Positions 1 through 8,533 are shown, counted from the stretch's first letter. The stretch: DNA of 34,872 nucleotides from UBA1794 sp050946375 (GCA_050946375.1 JBMNUT010000020.1:1-34872); one strand, 5' to 3'. A program made the numbers and translations. The notes: generated by a model from the sequence alone, not told the origin.

Positions 1-149
1 GCGAATTGTTTATGATAATAGAAATCATATTATTACCATTCTTAATATATGCCTTCAAGAAAGAGAATCTGATTGCACGATTTGCAATTGTTTTTGTTGG
101 CGGAATATTCCTTTATTGCAATGTAAGTTACGAACAAATACTAAAATAG
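1..149 (+). CDS. C-terminal end of a hydrophobic membrane protein (partial)
   Basis: An open frame enters from the left edge (codons in phase with base 3) and stops at TAG 147-149, giving about 48 residues. It has two hydrophobic stretches, one rich in Ile/Leu (start MIIEIILLPFLIYAF) and one reading FAIVFVGGIFLY, separated by a basic turn, then a short polar tail. This looks like the last transmembrane segments of a polytopic protein. Its place just before capsule glycosyltransferases, in equally A+T-rich DNA, would suit a polysaccharide polymerase (Wzy or EpsG type) or a flippase. That assignment rests on context only, because no signature motif lies in the visible part. Confidence 0.5.
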   Translation, partial: ELFMIIEIILLPFLIYAFKKENLIARFAIVFVGGIFLYCNVSYEQILK

Positions 150-182
150 CCAATATTTAGTTGAATATATTTAAGCAAAAAA

Positions 183-1076
183 ATGATTTGTATTTTACTT
201 TCAACTTATAATGGAGAGAAATATCTCGAAGCACAGTTAGATAGTCTTTTGAAACAAGAAAATGTCGAATTACATATCATAGTTAGAGATGACGGGTCCA
301 GCGACAATACTCAAACCATTTTAAGTAGCTGGCAAAATAAAGAATTACTTAAATGGTATAGTGGAGAGAATAAAGGTTCCGCATACAGTTTTTTAGATTT
401 GCTGTACAATGCGCCTGATGCAGATTATTATGCCTTCTGCGATCAAGATGATATATGGTTACCTGAAAAACTCAAAATTGCAACAGATAATCTAACCGGA
501 CATGAAGATGAACCTGCATTATATATATCAGAAACGACACTTGTAGATAAAAATCTAAATAAAATAAACTCTAAAGGACGACACTTCTCACACACTTTCG
601 GAGAAACCTTTCTCAGAAATCCTGCAACAGGCTGTACGATGGTCTTTAATAAAAAGCTATGTGATATTGTCAAAGGATATATTCCTGATTATCTATATAT
701 GCATGACGGTTGGGTATATAAAATTTGCATAATGCTAAAAGGATATATTTTCCACGATAAACAATCTTACATTCTTTATAGACAACATGAAAGTAATGTA
801 GTTGGAGGACAAAATTCCCTTCTCAAAAAAATAAAAAGACGTTTTAGAGCTCTTATAAGTAATAAAGAAGGAATCCGTTACCTCACTATGTGTGAGCTCT
901 ATAAAGGATTTTCATACATCATTCCCAAAGATAATCTAATTCTATTAGAGAAATGCATACGATACAAAAACTCATTCATTTCAAGACTAAAATTTATGAC
1001 ATGCAGTCAATTCTCCACTCCGAATAAAGAAACATGCTTTTACTTTCGTCTCGCTGTGCTTCTCAAGAAATATTAA
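183..1076 (+). CDS. Family 2 glycosyltransferase (capsule)
   Basis: A 297-residue GT-A fold glycosyltransferase of family 2, of the rhamnosyltransferase-like group common in capsule loci. The N-terminus has the nucleotide-binding start LLSTYNGEKYL (residues 5-15). RDDGSSDNT at 35-43 carries the Asp pair for nucleotide-sugar contact. FCDQDDIWLPEKL at 85-97 contains the metal-binding DQDD of this subgroup. A later LYRQHESNVVGG segment is shared with the next gene. It should transfer a sugar from an NDP donor to the lipid-linked repeat unit at the inner face of the cytoplasmic membrane. The sugar cannot be read from the sequence. The gene follows the membrane-protein tail by 33 bp and is strongly A+T rich, like the cassette around it. 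Confidence 0.9.
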   Translation: MICILLSTYNGEKYLEAQLDSLLKQENVELHIIVRDDGSSDNTQTILSSWQNKELLKWYSGENKGSAYSFLDLLYNAPDADYYAFCDQDDIWLPEKLKIATDNLTGHEDEPALYISETTLVDKNLNKINSKGRHFSHTFGETFLRNPATGCTMVFNKKLCDIVKGYIPDYLYMHDGWVYKICIMLKGYIFHDKQSYILYRQHESNVVGGQNSLLKKIKRRFRALISNKEGIRYLTMCELYKGFSYIIPKDNLILLEKCIRYKNSFISRLKFMTCSQFSTPNKETCFYFRLAVLLKKY

Positions 1077-1124
1077 ATAGAGTCTACTCTAATGATGTCA
1101 TTAACATAATAACTCTCTCACATA

Positions 1125-2066
1125 ATGGAGCAAATAAAAGCATCCGTTCTCGTCATGCTATCTACCTATAATGGGCAAAGATATCTCAAAGAACAACTAA
1201 AAAGCCTTTATAATCAAAAAGATGTGAATCTGCATATCCTTGTAAGGGATGATGGATCCATAGACGATACACTCAAAATACTGAAAGAATATAAGGAAAA
1301 GCACGGCAGAATGACCATCTATGAAGACAAAAATATAGGGGTAGTCATGAGTTTCCATACTCTCATGTCATACGCATATAGAAATTTTACAAACTATGAC
1401 TACTATGCTTTCTGCGACCAAGACGACTTTTGGATGGAAGACAAATTATCTATCGCAGTAAAAATGCTAGCCAATAAGGAATCAGCTCTATATTACAGTA
1501 ATGCATACATTACAGATTCTAACTTGAATATTATAGAAGTCAAAAAACCAAAATATGATTTGACGCCACAATACATACTTTTTCGTCAACCAGCCTTAGG
1601 GTGTACTCAAGTTATAACAAAAAGATTCTTCAAATTATGCACCGAGATATTTGCAGAATACAAAAAACATAACCCTACCCTTATTGAATTACATGATGTA
1701 TGGACTATTCAATTGGCGCTTTTTTTAGGTGTTGATATTATTATAGACGCTACTCCTCATATTATGTATAGACAACATGCCAACAATGTTACAAGCTATA
1801 AAAAAGAGGGGATCATAGGAAAAGTAAAAAGAGTTTCCAGACGATTTAATAGATACAAAGGTTTGGGCTACGAAAACATACAAATCTTAAAGAAAATTCT
1901 TCACGATAAACTAACTCCAGAATCAAAAGAATTATTCCGCAGGATTACAACGTACAAAGATTCTATCTTGAACACATTATCTTTTGCCCTTTACATGCAA
2001 AAGTTTTTCAGTTCTCTTTCAATTAAAGCTATGGTAATATACAAAATTATCAATAGGCTGTATTGA
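1125..2066 (+). CDS. Family 2 glycosyltransferase, paralogue of the preceding gene
   Basis: A 313-residue GT2 protein built like the gene before it. MLSTYNGQRYL is at 11-21, RDDGSIDDT at 41-49, FCDQDDFWMEDKL at 96-108, and the same MYRQHANNV block occurs in the C-terminal half. The shared blocks and adjacency point to an old tandem duplication followed by divergence of acceptor specificity. It probably adds the next residue of the capsular repeat unit on the cytoplasmic side. The ATG at 1125 lies 48 bp after the previous stop. There is no recognisable Shine-Dalgarno, as is usual in Bacteroidota. Confidence 0.9.
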   Translation: MEQIKASVLVMLSTYNGQRYLKEQLKSLYNQKDVNLHILVRDDGSIDDTLKILKEYKEKHGRMTIYEDKNIGVVMSFHTLMSYAYRNFTNYDYYAFCDQDDFWMEDKLSIAVKMLANKESALYYSNAYITDSNLNIIEVKKPKYDLTPQYILFRQPALGCTQVITKRFFKLCTEIFAEYKKHNPTLIELHDVWTIQLALFLGVDIIIDATPHIMYRQHANNVTSYKKEGIIGKVKRVSRRFNRYKGLGYENIQILKKILHDKLTPESKELFRRITTYKDSILNTLSFALYMQKFFSSLSIKAMVIYKIINRLY

Positions 2067-2098
2067 CTATTTACACTACATCAAAAAGCAATTACATC

Positions 2099-3253
2099 AT
2101 GAATTTTTTTAAGAAAATTTCAGAATCTCTCAATAAGTTATATACAAAGGCATTGATGGCTGGAGGACAAATAATGTATCGGAGAGTTTATAGAGAACTC
2201 TTACAGCTTCATCCTAATAAAAATAAATCTGGAATAAAAGAATATATCAAGAAATGGAAGCCGTTGATCGCGTGGCCTGATCGAAGTTCATTTTTGCTGT
2301 TTTCGCAATACATAGGTCCGAATCCGAATATTGTTCCAGAAGATATTTCGTCAAGCATAATCCAGCCGTTATTAAATCCTATTGAATATCGTCCATATTA
2401 CTCTGACAAAAACTGTTTTGAAAAAATACTTTCTCCAGAAGACCTACCTAAAACAATTTTCAGAATGATAAAAGGCGGATTTTATCATACGGATTATTCT
2501 CCAATAAAGGATTTATCAAAAGATCTACTGAATGAATTAACATCTAATTTGGACTGTATTTTTATTAAACCTTCAGTAGATTCCTCATCGGGACACGACG
2601 TATATTGTTTTAAACGAGATTCTTCAGATAAACTTTTCTGTAAGGAAATTGACAAATCCTTCAATCTAAATTTCCTAAATAACTATTCTTATCAGCATAA
2701 AGATTTTATAGTCCAAAAAGGACTACTACAAAGCTCATATCTTTCGCAATTCAATTCAACATCTATCAATACACTAAGAGTTGCGACTTACAAATCGATA
2801 AAAGATAACAAATCACATGTTTGCTCCATAATCTTGAGAATCGGAAAATCTGGAACGTCAGTTGACAATGCTCATGCTGGCGGCCTTTTTGTTGGCGTAG
2901 AGAGAAACGGACAAATTGGTAAATTCGCTTGCGACCAGTTTGGGAAACGCTATGAATCATTCAATGGAATCAATTTTAAAAACAACTCATACAAAATTCC
3001 AAATTTTGACAAAGTAATTTCTTTTGCTGAATCTATAGGCGACAAAATCCTGCATCATCGATTGATAGCACAAGATATATGTATCAAAGCTGATGGAAAG
3101 CCATGCCTGGTAGAATATAATATTGGAGGATTTTCTACTTGGTTATTCCAATTTACAATCGGCCCTGCATTCGGAGAATTTACCGATGAAATCATAGAAT
3201 ATTGTCGTCATAGGAAAAAAGATATAAATAAAGTTTTTATAGAACCATTCTAA
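2099..3253 (+). CDS. Sugar-transfer-associated ATP-grasp protein
   Basis: About 384 residues from the ATG at 2099. A TTG at 2063 would add 12 residues and overlap the previous stop, so 2099 is preferred. The family is the ATP-grasp group found in polysaccharide loci (sugar-transfer associated). The lysine and glycine-rich loop of the fold are seen in FIKPSVDSSSGHDVY, followed by an LRVATYKS strand, a VDNAHAGGLFVGV loop and a C-terminal QDICIKADGKPCLVEYNIGG that supplies the acidic metal ligands. ATP-grasp enzymes join a carboxylate to an amine or thiol through an acyl-phosphate. Here the likely substrate is a sugar acid or sugar amine of the capsule, but the real substrate is unknown. It is paralogous to the broken gene that follows. 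Confidence 0.75.
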   Translation: MNFFKKISESLNKLYTKALMAGGQIMYRRVYRELLQLHPNKNKSGIKEYIKKWKPLIAWPDRSSFLLFSQYIGPNPNIVPEDISSSIIQPLLNPIEYRPYYSDKNCFEKILSPEDLPKTIFRMIKGGFYHTDYSPIKDLSKDLLNELTSNLDCIFIKPSVDSSSGHDVYCFKRDSSDKLFCKEIDKSFNLNFLNNYSYQHKDFIVQKGLLQSSYLSQFNSTSINTLRVATYKSIKDNKSHVCSIILRIGKSGTSVDNAHAGGLFVGVERNGQIGKFACDQFGKRYESFNGINFKNNSYKIPNFDKVISFAESIGDKILHHRLIAQDICIKADGKPCLVEYNIGGFSTWLFQFTIGPAFGEFTDEIIEYCRHRKKDINKVFIEPF

Positions 3254-3264
3254 TCTATTTCAAC

Positions 3265-4339
3265 ATGAATTCTAAAGTCTTATCCGAGAAGTTAATCGAC
3301 CTTTTTGATAAACTTTCCGCATGGAATCGCTTTCAAACTTGGGAAAAATTAATGAAATCCAAAGCTTCTCATTTTAGTCATCTTACGAAAGGACAAGTTC
3401 ATGCAATAAAATCTTATTATCATCCATATAAAGATATCTGTACTGATGCTCACTCTTTTTATACAGGGGCTACGGGGAATTTCCATGTAAACTATATTCC
3501 TGATGCATTATGGTATGCATTTATAGAACCATACTACAATCCGAGAAGATTAGCAAAATCCCTTGACAGTAAATGCCTTTATGAAAGATTGCTAAGGGGG
3601 GGGATATTCTAAGCATCCGAACAGTATTGCATATAGAATAAACAATTACTGGCTCTCCAATAACTTTAAACCTATTACAATCAAAGACATTGCTAATATA
3701 GCTATAAATTATCCAGCTATATTTATTAAAAAATCGGAAGATTCGGCTGGAGGTCATGGGGTAGTCTATTTCGACTCTTCAAAAGGAAAAGACGCTTTGA
3801 TAGAAATTCTCACAGGAATCGATTATAATGTCGTTGTACAATCTGGAATTATACAACATGAATCCATGAATCGGCTGAATTCAAGTTCTGTTAATACAAT
3901 CCGTTTTTTATCACACTTGACTTGTGATGGAAGAGTTATTATAAGATCCTCAGTCGTCAGGATGGGGCGTAATGGCGCACATGTAGATAATGCAAGTAGC
4001 GGAGGAATAACTGTCGGGATCAACAATGATGGAAGATTGAAAAATGTTGCATATGATGTGAACGGTAACAGATATTTTACACACCCAGACTCTCAAACGA
4101 AATTTTCAGATATCACTATACCAAACTACATCGATATAATACAAGATATCAATCTTTTACAATGGCAATTGCCTCAATTCCGACTGCTCTCTTGGGATAT
4201 TGCCATTGATGAAAGCGGTCATCCAATAATAATCGAAGTAAATATGTATAGCGGACAATTAGATTTTCATCAACTAAATAACGGACCCGTATTTGGGGAA
4301 GACACTGAAGCCGTACTTAACGAAGTATTCAAACGTTAA
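3265..4339 (+). pseudogene. Second sugar-transfer ATP-grasp gene, frame-shifted at a G8 tract
   Basis: The reading frame starting ATG 3265 stops at TAA 3610-3612, just after eight G residues (3596-3603). If one G is removed, the frame continues without a stop to TAA 4337-4339 and gives a protein of about 357 residues, close to its 384-residue neighbour. The restored part includes FIKKSEDSAGGHGVVYF, the exact counterpart of the neighbour's FIKPSVDSSSGHDVY loop, then VDNASSGGITVGI and a terminal acidic block SWDIAIDESGHPIIIEVN. The break is therefore a single-base event inside one ATP-grasp gene. It could be a real null allele, a slippage-prone on/off switch, or a sequencing or assembly error at the homopolymer. 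The downstream part alone could start at ATG 3797 but would lack the ATP-binding loop. Confidence 0.85.
3596..3603. repeat. Homopolymer G8 tract inside the ATP-grasp gene
   Basis: Eight consecutive G residues in otherwise very A+T-rich coding DNA. Seven G would keep the gene open; eight give an early stop six bases later. Tracts like this slip during replication in other bacteria, so it is a plausible contingency locus. Confidence 0.9.
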
Positions 4340-4359
4340 TAAACACAATTCTTTTCCAA

Positions 4360-5280
4360 ATGAATTATAAAAAGATTATCAAGTCACGGAGTCTCAGAAT
4401 TCGAATTTTAAGTTTATTGCATTGGATTCCAGACGAGATAATGATACCTCTGCAATATAGAATTCATACTGGAAGGTGGTTACATTCAAAAAATCCTCAA
4501 CGATTTACAGAGAAATTACAGATATACAAACTTCACTATCACAATCCTCTAATGCTTCGCTGCACAGATAAATATGAAGTCCGTTATGTAATTTCTGAAA
4601 AAGGAATGCAAGATATCTTGATACCATTAGTAGGAATCTACGATTCGCCCAGCGCTATTGATTTTAATGCTCTCCCTATGCAATTTGTAGCCAAAACTAC
4701 AGACGGAGGAGGAGGAAACCAAGTACTTGTATGTCGCAACAAGAAACTATTATCCCAAATAGAATTCAATTCTAAGATCAAAAGATGGATGGCTCAGCCT
4801 AAATCGAAACCTGCTGGCCGAGAATGGGCATACGAAAACGATTATCCACGCAAAATTATTATTGAGCAACTTATCAACGATGAAACTCACTTAGACTTAA
4901 TTGATTATAAGTTCTTTTGTTTTTCTGGGGAACCATACATTTGCCAAGTAATATCCAATCGTTCTTCCAATGAACAAATTGACTTTTATGATATGAAATG
5001 GAACAGATTAGTTGGAGTGATAGGCTTGAATTCACAAGCAAAAAATTCTCCTACAGAATTTGATAAGCCTATAAACTATACAAAAATGAAAGAGATCGCA
5101 CAGATCTTATCCTCAGATTTTCCTTTTGTCCGAGTTGATCTTTACAATGTGAAGGGAAAAATATATTTTGGAGAATTGACTTTCTATCCAGCAAGTGGAT
5201 ATGGTACTTTTATTCCTGATTCTTTCGACTATAAATTAGGCAGACTATTTAATATAAATTATTTCAATAAGCATACATAA
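4360..5280 (+). CDS. TupA-like ATP-grasp protein
   Basis: A 306-residue protein resembling the TupA-like ATP-grasp family, named after the Bacillus teichuronopeptide gene. Recognisable blocks are NPQRFTEKLQIYKL near residue 45, CTDKYEVRYVI (about 68-78), the glycine-rich ATP loop VAKTTDGGGGNQV (about 108-120), a DLIDYKFFCFSGEP block and a final VRVDLYNVKGKIYFGELTFYPASG with the acidic ligands. In Bacillus, TupA is tied to a cell-wall polymer of glucuronate and polyglutamate. By analogy this protein could attach an amino-acid or peptide group to a uronic-acid-containing polysaccharide. Two other ATP-grasp genes lie directly upstream, and UDP-glucuronate enzymes are encoded a few genes downstream. 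Confidence 0.75.
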   Translation: MNYKKIIKSRSLRIRILSLLHWIPDEIMIPLQYRIHTGRWLHSKNPQRFTEKLQIYKLHYHNPLMLRCTDKYEVRYVISEKGMQDILIPLVGIYDSPSAIDFNALPMQFVAKTTDGGGGNQVLVCRNKKLLSQIEFNSKIKRWMAQPKSKPAGREWAYENDYPRKIIIEQLINDETHLDLIDYKFFCFSGEPYICQVISNRSSNEQIDFYDMKWNRLVGVIGLNSQAKNSPTEFDKPINYTKMKEIAQILSSDFPFVRVDLYNVKGKIYFGELTFYPASGYGTFIPDSFDYKLGRLFNINYFNKHT

Positions 5281-5326
5281 AAACGCGAATTTTCATCTCA
5301 ATATTAATATATTTTGTATCAACATA

Positions 5327-6457
5327 ATGCCTCGTTTATTCATGGTAATGAACGAAGACTATTTTCTCCTTTCCCATCGTAAGGAGATAGCTCTTCGTGC
5401 ACAAGAATCAGGCTACGACGTTACAATCGTAGCCAAAAATACCGGCTTGCGTCCTAAGGTAGAAGCCTTAGGATTGAAAATGATCGAACTTCCGATAAAT
5501 CCGACAGGCATGAATTTGAAAGAGGAATGGCAGACATTTCGTTTTCTGCATCACCTTTATCAAACATACCGCCCGGATATTGTACACCATGTCGGATTAA
5601 AAGTCATACTTTGGGGTGGGTTAGCAGCCAAGCTCACCCGTGTCCCGGCCGTTCTGAACGCAGTTAGCGGACTGGGTGTTTTATTTTCCAAAGACCCGCT
5701 TTCCACAGTTGCCAAAGCTATTCTGCGTGTTTTGAGATTCTCTTGTCGACGCAAGAATCTCTGCGTACTGTTTCAGAATCACGAAGATGAAGCCTTGTTT
5801 TGGAAACATAAAGTAATAGACCCAGCACACACAGCTTTTATCAAAGGCTCAGGTATCGATTTGCAATTATACGCTTATACTCCAGAACCGGATTCCGACG
5901 TGATAAAAGTCATTTTTACAGCCCGTATGGTACGTGAAAAGGGCACAATGATTCTTATAGAAGCGGCCGAACGTCTGCGAAAAGAATATCAAGGACGATT
6001 GGAGTTCTGGCTATGCGGAGGACTCTCCAAGAATCCGAAAGCTATCAGCGAAGCGGAACTCAGAGCATGTTGCGATGGAAAATACATCAAATGGCTCGGC
6101 TTCCGCCAAGATGTACATGAACTTTTAATGCAATCTCATATCGTTGCCTTTCCAAGCTATTACCGGGAAGGAGTACCTAAGTCTCTTATTGAAGCAGCAG
6201 CCGTTGGCCGCCCGATCGTAACTACTGATTCCATCGGGTGTAAGGACACGGTAGAAGAAGGCTATAATGGCTATCTCGTCCCTATTAAGAATAGCGAAGT
6301 TTTGGCCGAGCGACTAAAAAGGCTGATTGACAATCCTTCTCTGCGACAAGAAATGGGACGTAATTCCCGCCATCTGGCTGAACGCGATTTCGATCTGAGA
6401 CAGGTAATCGAAAAACATATGGAGATATATAAACGTCTACTTATTACCAAACAGTGA
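5327..6457 (+). CDS. Family 4 glycosyltransferase
   Basis: A 376-residue GT-B glycosyltransferase. The N-terminal acceptor domain begins MPRLFMVMNEDYFLLSHRKEIA and includes PDIVHHVGLKVILWGGLAAKL, as in capsular GT4 enzymes. The C-terminal donor domain has FTARMVREKGTMILIEAAERL and the EX7E signature in EGVPKSLIEAAAVGRP, with E281 and E289 as the retaining-GT glutamates. It likely acts at the cytoplasmic membrane on the lipid-linked oligosaccharide, perhaps as one of the first transferases. Base composition is less A+T rich than the genes before it, so it may mark the edge of the variable cassette. The ATG at 5327 follows the previous stop by 46 bp. Confidence 0.9.
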   Translation: MPRLFMVMNEDYFLLSHRKEIALRAQESGYDVTIVAKNTGLRPKVEALGLKMIELPINPTGMNLKEEWQTFRFLHHLYQTYRPDIVHHVGLKVILWGGLAAKLTRVPAVLNAVSGLGVLFSKDPLSTVAKAILRVLRFSCRRKNLCVLFQNHEDEALFWKHKVIDPAHTAFIKGSGIDLQLYAYTPEPDSDVIKVIFTARMVREKGTMILIEAAERLRKEYQGRLEFWLCGGLSKNPKAISEAELRACCDGKYIKWLGFRQDVHELLMQSHIVAFPSYYREGVPKSLIEAAAVGRPIVTTDSIGCKDTVEEGYNGYLVPIKNSEVLAERLKRLIDNPSLRQEMGRNSRHLAERDFDLRQVIEKHMEIYKRLLITKQ

Positions 6458-6531
6458 TTTTCCTTCCGATATCAATTCGTGAACGGGAACAACGAATATC
6501 AGCCAACCGTGGATTGAAGCATAGATCTGCA

Positions 6532-6544
6532 GGAAAAGTTTTCC
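6532..6544. promoter_or_regulatory. Palindrome upstream of the mntA promoter
   Basis: GGAAAAGTTTTCC is a perfect 13-bp palindrome around a central G, seven bases before the -33 box at 6552. Its position would suit an operator for the toxin-antitoxin pair. There is no independent support for binding. Confidence 0.3.
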
Positions 6545-6551
6545 AAGAGAC

Positions 6552-6583
6552 TTTGTAATTATGAAGTAGAACCATTATTTTTG
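6552..6583 (+). promoter_or_regulatory. Bacteroidota promoter for mntA-hepT
   Basis: The -33 box TTTG (6552-6555) is followed by exactly 20 bp and the -7 box TATTTTTG (6576-6583), a full match to the Bacteroidota primary-sigma consensus. Transcription would begin near 6590, about 68 nt before the mntA start. The TA pair is therefore transcribed independently of the capsule operon upstream. Confidence 0.7.
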
Positions 6584-6657
6584 CCCCTCTATATATGTGA
6601 AGATGAAGCTCGTCGACAGAGAAGAAATTTTTCTCTTGGCGTAAAAGAAATGAGATT

Positions 6658-6951
6658 ATGAAGACAACTAACGAATGTATTCAAGTGTTGCGTTCGAATG
6701 CATCGATCTTGAAAGAACGCTTCCGCGTTCGTTCGCTTCGATTGTTTGGCTCCGTAGCGCGTGGAGAACAAACAGCCTCAAGCGATGTCGATATTTGCGT
6801 GGAAATGGAACCTAAATTGTATCTGCTTGTAGAGTTAGGCCAGTTCTTGGAGGAAATATTAGGTTGTCGGGTAGATGTCGTACGAATGCATCGAAACATG
6901 AACTCTTTTCTGAAACAAGAAATAGAACAAGACGGTATATATGTCCTTTGA
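6658..6951 (+). CDS. mntA: MntA-type nucleotidyltransferase antitoxin
   Basis: A 97-residue minimal nucleotidyltransferase. The GSX10DXD signature is complete: G31-S32, ten residues, D43-V-D45, inside LFGSVARGEQTASSDVDICV. A third acidic residue, D73, lies in CRVDVVRM. Proteins of this family neutralise HEPN toxins by adding AMP units to a tyrosine of the toxin. The gene overlaps hepT by 11 bp, the usual linked arrangement. The start ATG 6658 sits 68 nt after the predicted transcription start. The pair lies between capsule transferase genes and the uronate genes and could act in defence or stabilise the locus. Confidence 0.9.
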   Translation: MKTTNECIQVLRSNASILKERFRVRSLRLFGSVARGEQTASSDVDICVEMEPKLYLLVELGQFLEEILGCRVDVVRMHRNMNSFLKQEIEQDGIYVL

Positions 6952-7324
6952 AAATACTTCTCGACTTTTAAAGACCTTACAGCAGATAGAGCAATCTATA
7001 TTGTTATTGCTTGATTGGAATAAGGATTTGCAATCAGTTGATGATTTCTTAGCTTCTCCTGAAGGAATGAAAAATCTGGCTGCAAGTTGTATGTTGGTCG
7101 AAGCTATTGGAGAAGCATATAGGAAAATAGATAAGAGGACGGATGGCTTATTGTTGCCGCAATATCCGGCTATTCCGTGGAAAGCCGTGAAGGGTATTCG
7201 TGACCATATCGCGCATGGCTATTTCGAGATTGATCCGGATATAATATTTGAGACAGTAAAAACTGAACTTCCAGAGTTGTTGGAAGCAACTCGTTTCTTC
7301 ATAAATAAACTTTCAAACCTTTAG
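6941..7324 (+). CDS. hepT: HepT-type HEPN ribonuclease toxin
   Basis: A 127-residue HEPN-domain protein (DUF86/HepT family), mostly alpha-helical. The catalytic motif RX4HXY is intact: R87-DHIA-H92-G-Y94. Y94 is the residue that MntA partners modify to silence the toxin. In characterised pairs, HepT is an RNase that cleaves tRNA or mRNA. The start codon lies inside the mntA 3' end (11-bp overlap), implying translational coupling. All residues expected for activity are present, so nothing suggests decay. Confidence 0.9.
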   Translation: MSFENTSRLLKTLQQIEQSILLLLDWNKDLQSVDDFLASPEGMKNLAASCMLVEAIGEAYRKIDKRTDGLLLPQYPAIPWKAVKGIRDHIAHGYFEIDPDIIFETVKTELPELLEATRFFINKLSNL

Positions 7325-7411
7325 GAATAAAGAGTCCTCTTTAGATATACCTTTTTATTGATCATAAAATAAATAGGCCATGTCGTTCTTTTAAGTCACA
7401 AGACTGACCTT

Positions 7412-7433
7412 GCGTCGCCCGGTCGGGCGGCGT
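7412..7433 (+). other. G+C-rich hairpin between hepT and the epimerase gene
   Basis: CGCCC (7416-7420), loop GGTC, GGGCG (7425-7429), extendable outwards through wobble pairs to 7412 and 7433. It lacks a clear U-run on +, so it may be a weak terminator of hepT or a leader structure of the epimerase mRNA. Confidence 0.35.
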
Positions 7434-7455
7434 TCTAAATAAACACATTCTGAAT

Positions 7456-8508
7456 ATGAAAATCTTAGTAACCGGTGCCGCGGGGTTCATCGGTTCGTTT
7501 GTCGCGTTGCGCCTGCTGGAAAGGGGCGACACGGTGGTCGGACTGGACAACATCAACGACTACTATGACCCGGCATTGAAATACGGACGTCTGAAACTGC
7601 TGGGCATCGAAGAGAAAGAAGTCGGCTGGTACAAGTTCACCCCCAGCAACCGATTTCCCAACTTCCGCTTCATCCGCATGAACCTCGAAGACCGGCAGGC
7701 CATGCAGATGCTCTTCGCCAACGAGGGATTCCAACGGGTGTGCAACCTGGCTGCGCAGGCCGGAGTGCGTTACTCCATCAAAAATCCGTATGCCTACGTG
7801 GAGTCGAACATCGACGGCTTCCTCAACCTGCTCGAGGGCTGCCGCCACAACCGGGTGGAGCACTTGGTATATGCCAGCTCCAGCAGTGTCTACGGGCTGA
7901 ACGGCAACGTGCCCTTCTCCGAGCACAGTAGCATTGCCCATCCGGTGAGCCTGTATGCCGCATCGAAGAAGTCGGACGAGCTGATGGCCCATGCTTACAG
8001 CAAACTTTACGACATACCGTCCACCGGACTGCGCTTCTTCACCGTCTACGGCCCTTGGGGGCGACCGGACATGTCGCCGTTCCTCTTTGCCGACGCCATC
8101 CTGCGGAAGCGACCCATCAAGGTGTTCAACAACGGCGACATGCTGCGTGACTTCACGTACATCGACGATATTGTAGAGGGCGTCCTGCGGGTCATCGACC
8201 ACATCGCGCAGCCCAACCCGGAATGGGACGAGCTTCATCCCGACCCCGCTTCTTCGCCGGCACCGTACCGGATTTACAACATTGGCAATTCGCAACCCGT
8301 ACGGCTGATGGATTTCATCGCCGCCATCGAAGAGGCTTGCGGAGGGGAAGCGGAAAAAATCTTCCTGCCGATGCAACCGGGCGACGTCTATCAGACCAAT
8401 GCCGACACCACCGCCCTGCGGCGCGACTTTGGCTTCAAGCCGTCTACCGCCCTGACCGAGGGTGTACGGAATACCGTAGAGTGGTTCCGTTCCTACTACG
8501 GATTGTAG
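7456..8508 (+). CDS. UDP-glucuronate 4-epimerase (NAD-dependent)
   Basis: A 350-residue extended short-chain dehydrogenase. The NAD-binding motif GAAGFIG is at 7-13. A LDNINDYYDPALK block near 35-47 is characteristic of UDP-glucuronate epimerases. The catalytic Ser run lies in ASSSSVYG (140-147) and the YXXXK pair is Y167 and K171. The FFTVYGPWGRPDM block follows, as in the UDP-GlcA to UDP-GalA group. It should interconvert UDP-glucuronate and UDP-galacturonate in the cytoplasm for capsule synthesis. The Ugd gene that makes its substrate follows 382 bp downstream. The G+C-rich codon use differs sharply from the capsule cassette, so this is probably older chromosomal DNA flanking a variable insert. 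Confidence 0.9.
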   Translation: MKILVTGAAGFIGSFVALRLLERGDTVVGLDNINDYYDPALKYGRLKLLGIEEKEVGWYKFTPSNRFPNFRFIRMNLEDRQAMQMLFANEGFQRVCNLAAQAGVRYSIKNPYAYVESNIDGFLNLLEGCRHNRVEHLVYASSSSVYGLNGNVPFSEHSSIAHPVSLYAASKKSDELMAHAYSKLYDIPSTGLRFFTVYGPWGRPDMSPFLFADAILRKRPIKVFNNGDMLRDFTYIDDIVEGVLRVIDHIAQPNPEWDELHPDPASSPAPYRIYNIGNSQPVRLMDFIAAIEEACGGEAEKIFLPMQPGDVYQTNADTTALRRDFGFKPSTALTEGVRNTVEWFRSYYGL

Positions 8509-8533
8509 GCGTCTGCCGAGACAGTGAATACGC

